A stretch of 19,109 bases of DNA from an uncultured Roseburia sp. (GTDB lineage Bacteria; Bacillota; Clostridia; Lachnospirales; Lachnospiraceae): the NCBI GenBank assembly GCA_900542495.1, contig UQNW01000042.1:1-19109 (forward strand). Reading direction: 5' to 3'. Positions 7,138 to 14,700 of this stretch are shown piece after piece (the stretch's first letter is position 1; each line of letters begins with the position of its first letter). The position numbers and the translations under genes are program-made. A model generated the notes under the pieces. That model was not told the DNA's origin, did not search any database, and was given only the letters and a program-made list of their open reading frames with translations.

Positions 7138-7557
7138 TTATTTTTCCTCTTGGTTTTTCAGATATTTTTTCGGTGTAAATTTCTTTGCACGTCTTTTGGA
7201 ATCCAGATAAAGGCTCTGGATCTCATCCATAAAAGCTATTTTATCTTCGTCTGTCAGTGATCCACCGGCAAACATAGCTGCAGCCTGTTCCAGAATCTGC
7301 TGAGCCTGTCTGGCACCACGGTTACCAAACTGTTCGGATGCTTCTGTGATAAAAGCTTCATTCTCACTCATGAGATAAGAAACGTCACACTGTAATGCAT
7401 CTGCCAGTTTTTGATACAGAACATTTTGTTTTGGAAAACGTCCTTCTACTTCCCAGGATCGAATGGTCCTATATGAAACACCAACCATACTGGCCAGTTC
7501 CTGCTGACTCATCTTTTTTTCTTTTCTTAATGATCTTACTTTTTCACCGAATGTCAT
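7138..7557 (-). CDS. XRE-family transcriptional repressor
   Basis: This 139-residue regulator has an N-terminal helix-turn-helix domain (about 5-60: GEKVRSLRKEKKMSQQELASM, then VSYRTIRSWEVEGRFP, then LADALQCDVSYLM). A C-terminal part rich in Ala, Gln and Lys may be the target of the neighbouring ImmA protease. I choose ATG 7557 because AAAGAGG stands seven bases before it on the minus strand; the frame is open to 7608, but no binding site supports the longer form. It is transcribed away from the DNA polymerase gene. The shared 250-base gap contains repeated palindromes, the probable operators, one of them inside the polymerase promoter. Repression of the polymerase module and of its own gene is inferred by analogy to ImmR and phage repressors. 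Confidence 0.88.
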   Translation of the reverse strand: MTFGEKVRSLRKEKKMSQQELASMVGVSYRTIRSWEVEGRFPKQNVLYQKLADALQCDVSYLMSENEAFITEASEQFGNRGARQAQQILEQAAAMFAGGSLTDEDKIAFMDEIQSLYLDSKRRAKKFTPKKYLKNQEEK

Positions 7558-7616
7558 AAACATACCTCTTTCTAAGCCTTGTCTTATAAGTTTCATTAGC
7601 CGCTTCAAGGCAAAAC

Positions 7617-7763
7617 GGGAAATGTGTCTCCTAAAAAATAAAAATTAATCTTGACAAAGGGAAATATCTCTCCTATAATGTGAATCACAGATAAGGGAAA
7701 CATCTTTCCTATAAGATACACAATATTTCCTCTTTTGTCAATGAATATGTGAAATGAATTTCC
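7617..7763. promoter_or_regulatory. Operator array of four related palindromes
   Basis: Three sites read GGGAAATGTGTCTCC (7617-7631), GGGAAATATCTCTCC (7659-7673) and GGGAAACATCTTTCC (7695-7709). A fourth reads TGAAATGAATTTCC (7750-7763). The shared core is GGAAA-N4-TYTCC, an imperfect to perfect inverted repeat. The second site fills exactly the spacer between the -35 and -10 boxes of the polymerase promoter, and the third covers the early transcribed region. The first stands 60 bases ahead of the XRE start codon. The XRE protein is the natural binder. Confidence 0.65.
7651..7679 (+). promoter_or_regulatory. Perfect consensus sigma-A promoter of the polymerase gene
   Basis: TTGACA (7651-7656) and TATAAT (7674-7679) are both exact consensus boxes with the ideal 17-base spacer. 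Such a strong promoter needs a tight repressor, and an operator-like palindrome occupies its spacer. The transcript would begin near 7686, giving a leader of about 160 bases. Confidence 0.88.
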
Positions 7764-7786
7764 TGTATTTTGAAGAAAACAGGAAA
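7759..7786 (+). repeat. Hairpin in the polymerase leader
   Basis: TTTCCTG (7759-7765) pairs with CAGGAAA (7780-7786). An inner TTTT/AAAA stem closes a GAAG loop, with a two-base bulge. It lies in the untranslated leader about 60 bases before the start codon. Its left arm overlaps the fourth operator-like palindrome. Confidence 0.45.
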
Positions 7787-7843
7787 GATAGACAGTCATT
7801 GATAGTTAAAATGGGATACATGTTACAAAAAGAGGAAAGACGT

Positions 7844-9133
7844 ATGGGAGGTGGAAATGTGAGTCAGGATCAGACTTCTATTATCTGTATTGATCTGAAG
7901 TCCTTTTATGCTTCTGTAGAATGCGTAGAACGTGGACTGGATCCATTTAAAGCAAACCTGGTGGTTGCAGATCCGACCAGATCAAAGTCAACAATCTGTT
8001 TGGCAATCACTCCGGCTATGAAGTCTCTTGGCATCAAGAACCGGTGCCGGATCCATGAGATACCGGATTGTGTGAAGTACATTACAGCCATGCCGAGGAT
8101 GCAGTTGTACATGGATTATTCCGCAAAGATCTATGGAATCTATCTGCGGTATGTCTCAAAAGAAGATATCCATGTGTACAGTGTTGATGAGTGTTTTATT
8201 GATGTGACAAACTATCTGCAGCTTTATCATCTCACTGCAAAAGAAATGGCGGTAAAGCTTATGCAGGCAGTCATGGAGGAAACTGGCATCACTGCAACTG
8301 CAGGTGTGGGAACCAATCTGTATCTTGCTAAGATCGCAATGGATATCGTAGCAAAGCATGTGGATGACCATATCGGAATCCTGGATGAATTCTCTTACAG
8401 AGAGAAGCTATGGGATCATAAACCATTAAGTGACTTCTGGAGGATTGGATCCCGGACTGAAAAAAAACTGGCCGGTTATGGAATCCATACGATGGGCGAT
8501 ATTGCAATGGCTTCTTTAAGATCCGAAGACTGGCTGTATAAGATGTTTGGGATTGATGCAGAGTTGTTGATCGATCATGCATGGGGCTATGAAACATGCC
8601 GGATGAGTGACATCAAGAACTATCATTCGGAGGAACACAGCCTTTCAAATGGTCAGGTGCTGATGCGAAATTATTCTTTTGAAGAAGCACTTGTGATCGT
8701 AAGGGAAATGACAGATAATCTGGTCCTGGATCTGTTTGAAAAAGGACTGGTAACAAGCTCTCTCACCTTATGGATCGCCTATGACCACAGGTATGAGCAT
8801 GAGGCATCCAAAGGAACCGTAAAACTCGAAAGAGAAAGTAACAGTTCCAAAAAGATCATAGATGCAGTGGAAGATTTATATCTCAGGATTGCAGACAGAT
8901 ATACCGGAATCCGAAGAATCGAGGTGTGTGCGAACAGGGTTGCTCCTGAAAGTTATGTGCAGTACAGCCTGTTTGATGATCCCAAACAGACCGATAAGGA
9001 ACGGCATTTACAGGAAGCAGTATTGAATGTAAAGCAGCGTTATGGAAAGAATGCGATCATGCGGGGATCCAACCTGCTGGAGTGTTCTACTTATAGAGAA
9101 CGCAATGAGCAAATAGGTGGTCACCGTGCTTAG
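7844..9133 (+). CDS. Y-family DNA polymerase (UmuC/UvrX-like)
   Basis: This is a 429-residue translesion DNA polymerase of the ImpB/MucB/SamB family, resembling the phage and plasmid UvrX type. The catalytic acidic residues are visible: Asp17 in CIDLKSFYASVE and Asp115-Glu116 in YSVDECFID. The steric Phe-Tyr pair, the thumb region (helix-hairpin type, FWRIGSRTEKKLAGYGI) and the little-finger domain follow in normal order, and the protein ends after a NLLECSTYRERNEQIGGH tail. Two starts are credible: ATG 7844 with AGAGGA upstream, and GTG 7859 with GGAGGTGG seven bases before it. The gene has a perfect promoter overlaid by repressor-like operators and is followed 14 bases later by a YolD-like gene. 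The pair is typical of mobile-element SOS-like modules. Confidence 0.93.
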   Translation: MGGGNVSQDQTSIICIDLKSFYASVECVERGLDPFKANLVVADPTRSKSTICLAITPAMKSLGIKNRCRIHEIPDCVKYITAMPRMQLYMDYSAKIYGIYLRYVSKEDIHVYSVDECFIDVTNYLQLYHLTAKEMAVKLMQAVMEETGITATAGVGTNLYLAKIAMDIVAKHVDDHIGILDEFSYREKLWDHKPLSDFWRIGSRTEKKLAGYGIHTMGDIAMASLRSEDWLYKMFGIDAELLIDHAWGYETCRMSDIKNYHSEEHSLSNGQVLMRNYSFEEALVIVREMTDNLVLDLFEKGLVTSSLTLWIAYDHRYEHEASKGTVKLERESNSSKKIIDAVEDLYLRIADRYTGIRRIEVCANRVAPESYVQYSLFDDPKQTDKERHLQEAVLNVKQRYGKNAIMRGSNLLECSTYRERNEQIGGHRA

Positions 9134-9147
9134 AGGAGGTGCAAAAA

Positions 9148-9564
9148 GTGCTGGCAAGTGCATATCAACCGTATTTATATTTACCAAGACCGGTTTCCAG
9201 GAGACATCCCATGGATGTAGGACGCAGGGCAAAACAGTTTGCTCCATTTGCGGCGCTTCGTGGACTGGATGAAACAATCCGGCAACAGGAAATCATTTAT
9301 GAACCAAAAAGAGATTTATCTGAGGAAAAGAAAAATGAGTTGGATATGAAATTAAGGATCCTGGCATATGGGATGAAGATACAGGCAACTTATTTTCAAA
9401 AATCCTGGAAGGATCCGTCAGTTGGCCAGTACCATACATTATCCGGAACCGTAGAATTTTTTGATCCATCAGTCCACTTACGGATTGATGATACCGAGAT
9501 TCAGATCCAGGACATCTGTGATCTGACTGGTGATGTATTTGAAACTATTGAAATATCATGTTAA
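9148..9564 (+). CDS. YolD-like family protein
   Basis: This 138-residue protein carries the YolD-like core motif RRAKQFAPFAALRGLDE (about 27-43), followed by a helical part and a C-terminal beta region with a Sm-like feel (VEFFDPSVHLRIDDTEIQIQDI). Proteins of this family are encoded next to Y-family polymerases in Bacillus phage SPbeta and many mobile elements, and are thought to act as UmuD-like partners. The binding site AGAGGAGGT (9132-9140) favours a GTG start at 9148; a GTG at 9139 lies inside the binding site. The gene is co-transcribed with the polymerase 14 bases upstream. No clear terminator follows. Confidence 0.82.
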   Translation: MLASAYQPYLYLPRPVSRRHPMDVGRRAKQFAPFAALRGLDETIRQQEIIYEPKRDLSEEKKNELDMKLRILAYGMKIQATYFQKSWKDPSVGQYHTLSGTVEFFDPSVHLRIDDTEIQIQDICDLTGDVFETIEISC

Positions 9565-9798
9565 TTAATCACAGCGGAATTTTTTATACCGGAAAGAGTG
9601 AGTGGTAGCTGGTGAAAGGATAAAAAAGGATGCACAGATCGACAAAGCAGATCTGATCAGAATAGAAATCGTGCTGTTCGTGTAGCTTTGGCACTTACGG
9701 AATGGATGGCATGATGCTCATAAGGCGGATTTGATTTCCCTTTGGTCCGTTGAGTAATAAATGGAGAAATATCTTATTGCTTAAAGGAGGAAGCCTAT
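9565..9798 (+). other. Intergenic stretch without a clear gene
   Basis: No convincing gene is seen. A 26-codon frame opens at a GTG near 9607 and reads VVAGERIKKDAQIDKADLI and on to a TAG near 9686, but its binding site is weak, so it may be a gene fragment. A possible promoter is TTGATT (9731-9736), 18 bases, TAATAA (9755-9760). It stands upstream of the strong AAAGGAGG that serves the next gene. Confidence 0.35.
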
Positions 9799-10026
9799 AT
9801 GGGATCAGGTGCTATTAAATGGCATGTACACTGCTCTGTATGTGGAGCATTTATTGAAAAGAGCGCACAAAGCGATTCAGAAGTGGAGTGCAAAAAATGT
9901 CGCAGTACATTGGAGATATTTGTAAAGGATGATATGGTGTCGGTTCGTCCGATCCACATCCGAGATGAACAATTAAAGTCCAGGATGCGGACGTATTCCC
10001 GAAAGATGATGAATCAGGGATCATAA
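9799..10026 (+). CDS. Small zinc-ribbon protein
   Basis: This 75-residue protein has two cysteine pairs, CSVCG (about 12-16) and CKKC (about 32-35), spaced as in a zinc ribbon. A beta strand and a basic C-terminal tail follow (KSRMRTYSRKMM). It could bind nucleic acid or act in regulation; the exact family is not recognised, though Com-like and rubredoxin-like zinc ribbons have this layout. The binding site AAAGGAGG stands eight bases before ATG 9799. It lies between the polymerase module and the sigma-like regulator and is probably its own transcription unit, closed by the long-stem terminator near 10137-10228. Confidence 0.75.
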   Translation: MGSGAIKWHVHCSVCGAFIEKSAQSDSEVECKKCRSTLEIFVKDDMVSVRPIHIRDEQLKSRMRTYSRKMMNQGS

Positions 10027-10136
10027 CAGAATAGAATGAGCTGTCTGTAGTAAGCGTTGGATTTGGCAGGAACCATCAAGAACGCACCAGGCAGTAAGAG
10101 TTTGTCAAGGAGCTGAACCTGACTGGAATCACTAAG

Positions 10137-10228
10137 AGCCCGGCAAAACATTTACGGATACACTGCAAGATCAGAAGTATTTTCTGGTTTTGGAGATTGT
10201 TGAAGTATTTGTTTTGTCGGGCTTTTTT
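10137..10228 (+). terminator. Long-loop hairpin terminator
   Basis: AGCCCGGCAAAACA (10137-10150) and TGTTTTGTCGGGCT (10210-10223) pair over 14 positions with one G-U pair, and six T residues follow. The loop is unusually long at 59 bases, without a clear inner helix. It probably ends the zinc-ribbon transcript, but the size leaves room for a structured RNA. Confidence 0.6.
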
Positions 10229-10266
10229 GACGTATTTCGAAAAATTTTTAAATTTTTTGTCGTACC

Positions 10267-10301
10267 CCACTGTAAAACAGGCTCTCAGCGTTTCGTTATA
10301 T
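10267..10301 (+). repeat. 35-bp repeat, copy 1, ECF-promoter-like
   Basis: This copy differs from the copy at 11331-11365 by one base (C versus G at its 20th position). It contains TGTAAAAC (10271-10278), 15 bases, then CGTTAT (10294-10299), which resembles an extracytoplasmic-function promoter. A long A/T tract (about 10239-10259) lies directly upstream, like an UP element. The 39-residue ORF and the sigma-like gene follow. Confidence 0.6.
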
Positions 10302-10376
10302 AGAGGTTGAATTCTTTTTTGCAAAAATAATTGTAAATAGAGATTTTGATAATATGACACAAAGGAGGAAACAAAG

Positions 10377-10496
10377 ATGACTGAAATCGAATACCAGGAA
10401 TTTGTAAGGCATTGTCCTTACGATGCTATGGGCGATTATTCCATGTTTCGCAAAGAGCAAACAGAGAATGAATCAGAAGATGCACATAGCAACTGA
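10377..10496 (+). CDS. Short ORF upstream of the sigma-like gene
   Basis: This 39-residue frame (MTEIEYQEFVRHCPYDAMG, then DYSMFRKEQTENESEDAHSN) is preceded by a textbook binding site AAAGGAGG eight bases before ATG 10377. It is acidic, has a single cysteine, no membrane segment and no motif I recognise. It follows the first copy of the 35-bp repeat by 75 bases and precedes the leader of the sigma-like gene, so it probably belongs to the same transcript. It could be a small anti-sigma or regulatory peptide, or simply a conserved short protein of this element; the sequence does not decide. Confidence 0.55.
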   Translation: MTEIEYQEFVRHCPYDAMGDYSMFRKEQTENESEDAHSN

Positions 10497-10550
10497 ATAA
10501 GCCAGGCAATCTGGCAAACTTAATCTAAACGCAGATACATGTGTTACAAA

Positions 10551-10589
10551 GGAGTCGCGGACTCCCGTTCAAAAAAAACGGGTGAGTTC
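10551..10589 (+). promoter_or_regulatory. Two mutually exclusive hairpins in the sigma leader
   Basis: GGAGT (10551-10555) pairs with ACTCC (10561-10565). Alternatively, the downstream part of that arm (GGACTCCCGTT, 10559-10569) pairs with AACGGGTGAGTTC (10577-10589), with small bulges. The two structures compete for the same bases, as in an attenuator or riboregulator. No T run follows either one. Confidence 0.4.
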
Positions 10590-10648
10590 GTGACCTCTTG
10601 TGCTGCAGTTCTTTATGTCTGTGCAGGAATTTTATAAAAGATGGAATG

Positions 10649-10681
10649 GACCACCCGGAGCCGAAAGGCAGAAAGGTGGTC
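10649..10681 (+). promoter_or_regulatory. Hairpin covering the sigma-like gene's ribosome binding site
   Basis: GACCACC (10649-10655) pairs with GGTGGTC (10675-10681), and inside it GCC-GAAA-GGC (10660-10669) forms a GNRA-capped helix. The right arm contains the only binding site (AAAGGTGG) for the start codon at 10685, so the fold would hide it. This suggests translational control. Confidence 0.5.
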
Positions 10682-10684
10682 TTT

Positions 10685-11305
10685 ATGTTGACATTAAAAG
10701 AACTGAAAAAAATCGTGAAAGTTGCTGATGTGGAGAAGAGAATCCCAAGCGTGAAATCCTTGAAGGAACACAAAGTTGTAGTAAAGGAAATGATCAATGC
10801 AGATACAACAATCTCTGTTTATGATCACGGATATGTACTTTATACAGCAGGAAATCAATCAACCGTATTTCCACTTCATAGTTGTGATGACTATGAATAT
10901 GTGAGTGTAACTGGCGATAACAAGGAATTCAATAAAGAGTTCTTTGATAATGAAAACTGGTATATCCGTCTGCTGATGGAGGCTGAAGACCGTATGGCAT
11001 ACAGCCAGAGCAAAATCAGCACCAATCATGGTGTGTTTTCTAACAGCGATGTTACAGATGATGCGGAGATTATGAGAGGATCTTCAAAAGATTTTGTTGA
11101 CGATGTTATCGACAGAGAAATTCTGAACGCTTTGATCAAAGAGTTAACAGAGAGACAAAAGACGGTACTCAATCTGGTTTATTTTGAGGAAATGCGTCAG
11201 CAGGATGTTGCAGATTATCTGGGAATCAAACAGCAGAGTGTAAATGACCTCCTGAACAGGGCATTAAAAACGATGAAAAAAAAGGCGGAAAACGAAGAAT
11301 TTTAA
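10685..11305 (+). CDS. Sigma-70 region 4-like regulator
   Basis: This is a 206-residue protein whose C-terminal third (about 150-200) is a sigma-70 region 4 helix-turn-helix: ELTERQKTVLNLVYFEEMR, then QQDVADYLGIKQQSVNDLL. The N-terminal part (MLTLKELKKIVKVADVEKRI, then VYDHGYVLYTAGNQSTVFPL) does not look like sigma region 2, so this is not a classical sigma factor. Similar proteins are common in Firmicute conjugative elements. ATG 10685 is chosen because AAAGGTGG stands five bases upstream; the frame is open from 10598, but that stretch is the structured leader. The protein could act as a sigma-like activator of the transfer genes. The flanking 35-bp repeats are candidate targets, which is inference. 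Confidence 0.8.
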   Translation: MLTLKELKKIVKVADVEKRIPSVKSLKEHKVVVKEMINADTTISVYDHGYVLYTAGNQSTVFPLHSCDDYEYVSVTGDNKEFNKEFFDNENWYIRLLMEAEDRMAYSQSKISTNHGVFSNSDVTDDAEIMRGSSKDFVDDVIDREILNALIKELTERQKTVLNLVYFEEMRQQDVADYLGIKQQSVNDLLNRALKTMKKKAENEEF

Positions 11306-11330
11306 AAAATTTTAAAAAAATTGAATTAGA

Positions 11331-11365
11331 CCACTGTAAAACAGGCTCTGAGCGTTTCGTTATAT
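11331..11365 (+). repeat. 35-bp repeat, copy 2, ECF-promoter-like
   Basis: This second copy lies just after the sigma-like gene and upstream of the adhesin operon. TGTAAAAC (11335-11342), 15 bases, and CGTTAT (11358-11363) keep the spacing of copy 1. It too has an A/T-rich tract directly upstream (11300-11327). It is followed by a hairpin, ATGAAGG (11364-11370) with CCTTCAT (11385-11391). Confidence 0.6.
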
Positions 11366-11777
11366 GAAGGGTTTGCATAGAACACCTTCATGTACCTTGA
11401 AAAATGAATAGCCTGCCCGGAGTGATATTTGGTTTGAACATGCATAGAGCGAAAAGCTGCGTGTCTGCCAGAAGAAAACGTATCAGAGATGGAAACTGAT
11501 ATAGGAACGGATCCGGGAAAGAAAACAGGAAAACGCTTAAATCTTAAATCAAAATAAAATGTCTGAATCTAAAAAGAGGATGACAGTAGAAATCATGTGG
11601 CGGTATTTGTGACAAACAGGTACCGCCATATATTTGTGCTGTTATCTCAGCTTGTGCTGACTGTCCCAAATAGCGCAAATTTCAGGAAAGGAGGCGATCA
11701 TCTTCGTATAAAAGATAATATGCAGACACGAACAGATAACCATACACAAAAGAATCAGAAAGGAAGGCTTTAAGAGA
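11366..11777 (+). other. Long untranslated leader of the adhesin operon
   Basis: About 410 bases hold no clear gene. Visible structures are the stem ATGAAGG/CCTTCAT (11364-11391) and an 11-pair stem ATGTGGCGGTA (11595-11605) with TACCGCCATAT (11621-11631). A small TCAGC/GCTGA hairpin lies near 11649-11662. A 17-codon frame (11559-11612, MSESKKRMTVEIMWRYL) ends inside the large hairpin but lacks a binding site. GGAAAGGAGG near 11686-11695 is a strong binding site with no good start codon after it. A leader peptide or a transfer origin is possible but unproven. Confidence 0.4.
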
Positions 11778-14700
11778 ATGAACGTGAAAAAGAACGCACG
11801 CAGGGTGATGTCCGGTTTACTGACAGCAGTAACGGTTCTATCGACGGTACTCTCTCCCGCTGTTGCCTATGCTTCTGATGATGCCGGATCTGTAAAAAAG
11901 ATTCCGTATTATGAGGAGATCAAGGATCAGTTGGATGAAGATGAAGTGGTAACTGCAAAGGATTATGAGATCAAGGTTGGAGACAATTTCGATGTAAAGA
12001 GTGATTATACCGGTCTTACGATCCAGGATGACAGCAAAGTAAAAGTTACATTTCAGGAAGCAAAAGATACGGACGGGAATGATTTTTCTACCGATTATGC
12101 CAATTCCTATAAGGCAGTCTATTATGTAGAACCACAGACAACGGATCACCCAACCTACCAGATCAATCGAAAGATCGTGGTAAAAGAAGCGGATCAGCAG
12201 AAAGATTCGCAGTCAGAAAGTTCTTCTGATCAGGATGCTGGTTCTTCCGATAAGACAGAAACAGAGGATTCTGAGGCTGACTCGTCTACAGAGGAAACTG
12301 GTGCTGCTGAAACGGAGAGCAAAACAGAACTGACAGAAAAAGAATTTGATGCAGAAATCGAAGCAACGGAGGATCAGGAGACCGTTGATCCGGAAACAGG
12401 GATCACACTCTCAGAGGTTATGCAGGAAGCTGTTGACCAGGAAGTTGCTCTTGCAGATCTTGAAGCAGGCGAAAGTATTACTTTTGATATGCCAATGATG
12501 CTTGCTTCCGGTGAAACAGGAACAAAATCAGTCACAGTTACAGCCGGCTCCTGGTACTATTACGCAGACTATGGATTAGGTTCTTATCTGACTTGTCCAT
12601 ATTATGTGAAATGGGGAAGTATCAATGCGACAGCATACTGTGTTGAACCATCGAAAAAAGGACCGGGAAATGGAACTTATACGATCCAGAAACTTGCCGA
12701 TGGAAAGACACTTGCAAAGGTCTGCTATTACGGAACAAAAGCAAGTGATGAGAATGGTTTTTTCGATGAGAAACATCCGGATTTTCCGGCAGGAAAGAGA
12801 TTCATCATTACGCATCTTGCAGCGGCTTATGCAAATGGTTCCAGTGACTGGGCATCCGGAACCAATGCGACAGGAAAGAACCTGGCAATGGAACTTTATA
12901 ACTATTGTGTAAATATGCCGGACATTCCGTCTGTAGATATGAGCTTTTCCGAATCTAATGTAAAGGCTTATGTGGAAGGAAACAGCCAGCGAACAAGTGT
13001 GATCACATTCAAAGCAGATAAACTGCAGACGATTACATTTAAGTTGCCAAGTGGTGTAAAGCTTGTAAATGTGTCAACCGGTAAAACAAGTGCTGCAGGA
13101 GCAAGTGTAGAAATCAGTGGAGGTACACAGTTTTATCTGACAGCACCACTTGATCAGGCAGAGAGCGTCAGTGCTACATTTTCTTCTCAGATGAAGGGAA
13201 GCATTGATAAAGAATACTCTGCTTACAAGATTGTAACAGGATCCGGAACACAGGATCTGGCTCTTGTTTTCGGTGAAGGTGTCGGAAATGAGAAATATGT
13301 GGATTTTAAAGTAACCTGGACAAAAGAATGTAAGGTATCCATTGTAAAGAAAGACCAGGATACAGGCAATGCACTGGCTGGTGCAGTGTACGGGATCTAT
13401 TCCGATGCTGCATGTACAAAGCTGATTGCAGAGATGCCTGCAACAGATCAGAATGGTGCTTCACAGCTCACAATGGAAAAGACACAGGAAGTTGTTTATC
13501 TGAAAGAAATCTCTGTTCCAACAGGATATCAGATTGATACAAAGTCTTATAATGTGACTCTTGCTATCGGAAAGACAACGACTAAAAATGTAACAGACAA
13601 ACGTGTAAATGCAAAGATCAACATTGCAAAACAGGATGCTGAGACAGGAAATGCAGCACAGGGGGATGCAACGCTGGAAGGTGCAGTATATGGCCTTTAT
13701 GCAAGGGAAGACATTGTTCATCCGGATGGAAGAACCGGAACGATCCATAAGAAAGACAGCCTGATCACATCCCTGACAACGGATAAAAATGGCGAAGCTT
13801 CTGTATCGGATCTCTATCTTGGAAAGTATTATCTGAAAGAGCTTAGTGCTCCGGTGGGATACGTACTGGATCCGACAGAACATGATGTGGACTGTACTTA
13901 CGAAGGTGCTACTGTTCCGACAGTAGAAAGAACTTCTGTATGTAAAGAAACTGTCATCAAACAGCCATTTCAGATCATCAAGGCAGCAAACAACGGGAAG
14001 ACCGATGCAGACCTTCTGCAGGGAGTTGGTTTTTCGGCATGGCTTGTCAGTGATCTGAAAGTAAAAGCAGATGGAAGTTATGATTTTGATTCAGCCAGAC
14101 CAGTTGTACTGACTGCAGATGGCCAGACAGAAATGTTTACCGATGAAAAAGGATATGCAAGATCGATTCCGCTTCCATATGGAACTTATGTGGTAAGAGA
14201 GACCACAAGCAAACACAACTATGCACCGGTCGATGATTTTGTAGTGAAGATCACAGAGAATTATCCGGATACACCGCAGACATGGCGAGTGCTTCTGGAT
14301 AAAGAATTCAAAGCAAAATTAAAGATCATCAAAAAGGATGCAGAAACACAGAAATCTGTACTCCTGGCAAATACTGAGTTCAAGGTATATGACCTGGATA
14401 ACCAGAAATATGTGGAACAGACAACATCCTATCCGAAGCCAACGGTACACAAATCTTATTTCACAAATGAGGAAGGATACCTGGTACTGCCGAGAAATCT
14501 GAAACCTGGCAACTACCGGATTGAGGAAGTGACGGCACCCGATGGGTACACAATATCCAAAAACTATGTGACAGTCGCTGTTGATACAGATACTGCTTAT
14601 CTGACCGATCCTGTCACAGGAGATGCAGTCATTGATGTGGATTATACCAACGCCCCGGTCAAAGGTCAGTTAAAGATCTATAAACAGGGTGAAGTGTTAA

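Noticed and set aside
10598..10684. N-terminal extension of the sigma-like gene
   Set aside because: No binding site for the upstream ATG, Cys-rich unnatural peptide, and the stretch is explained by the leader hairpins.
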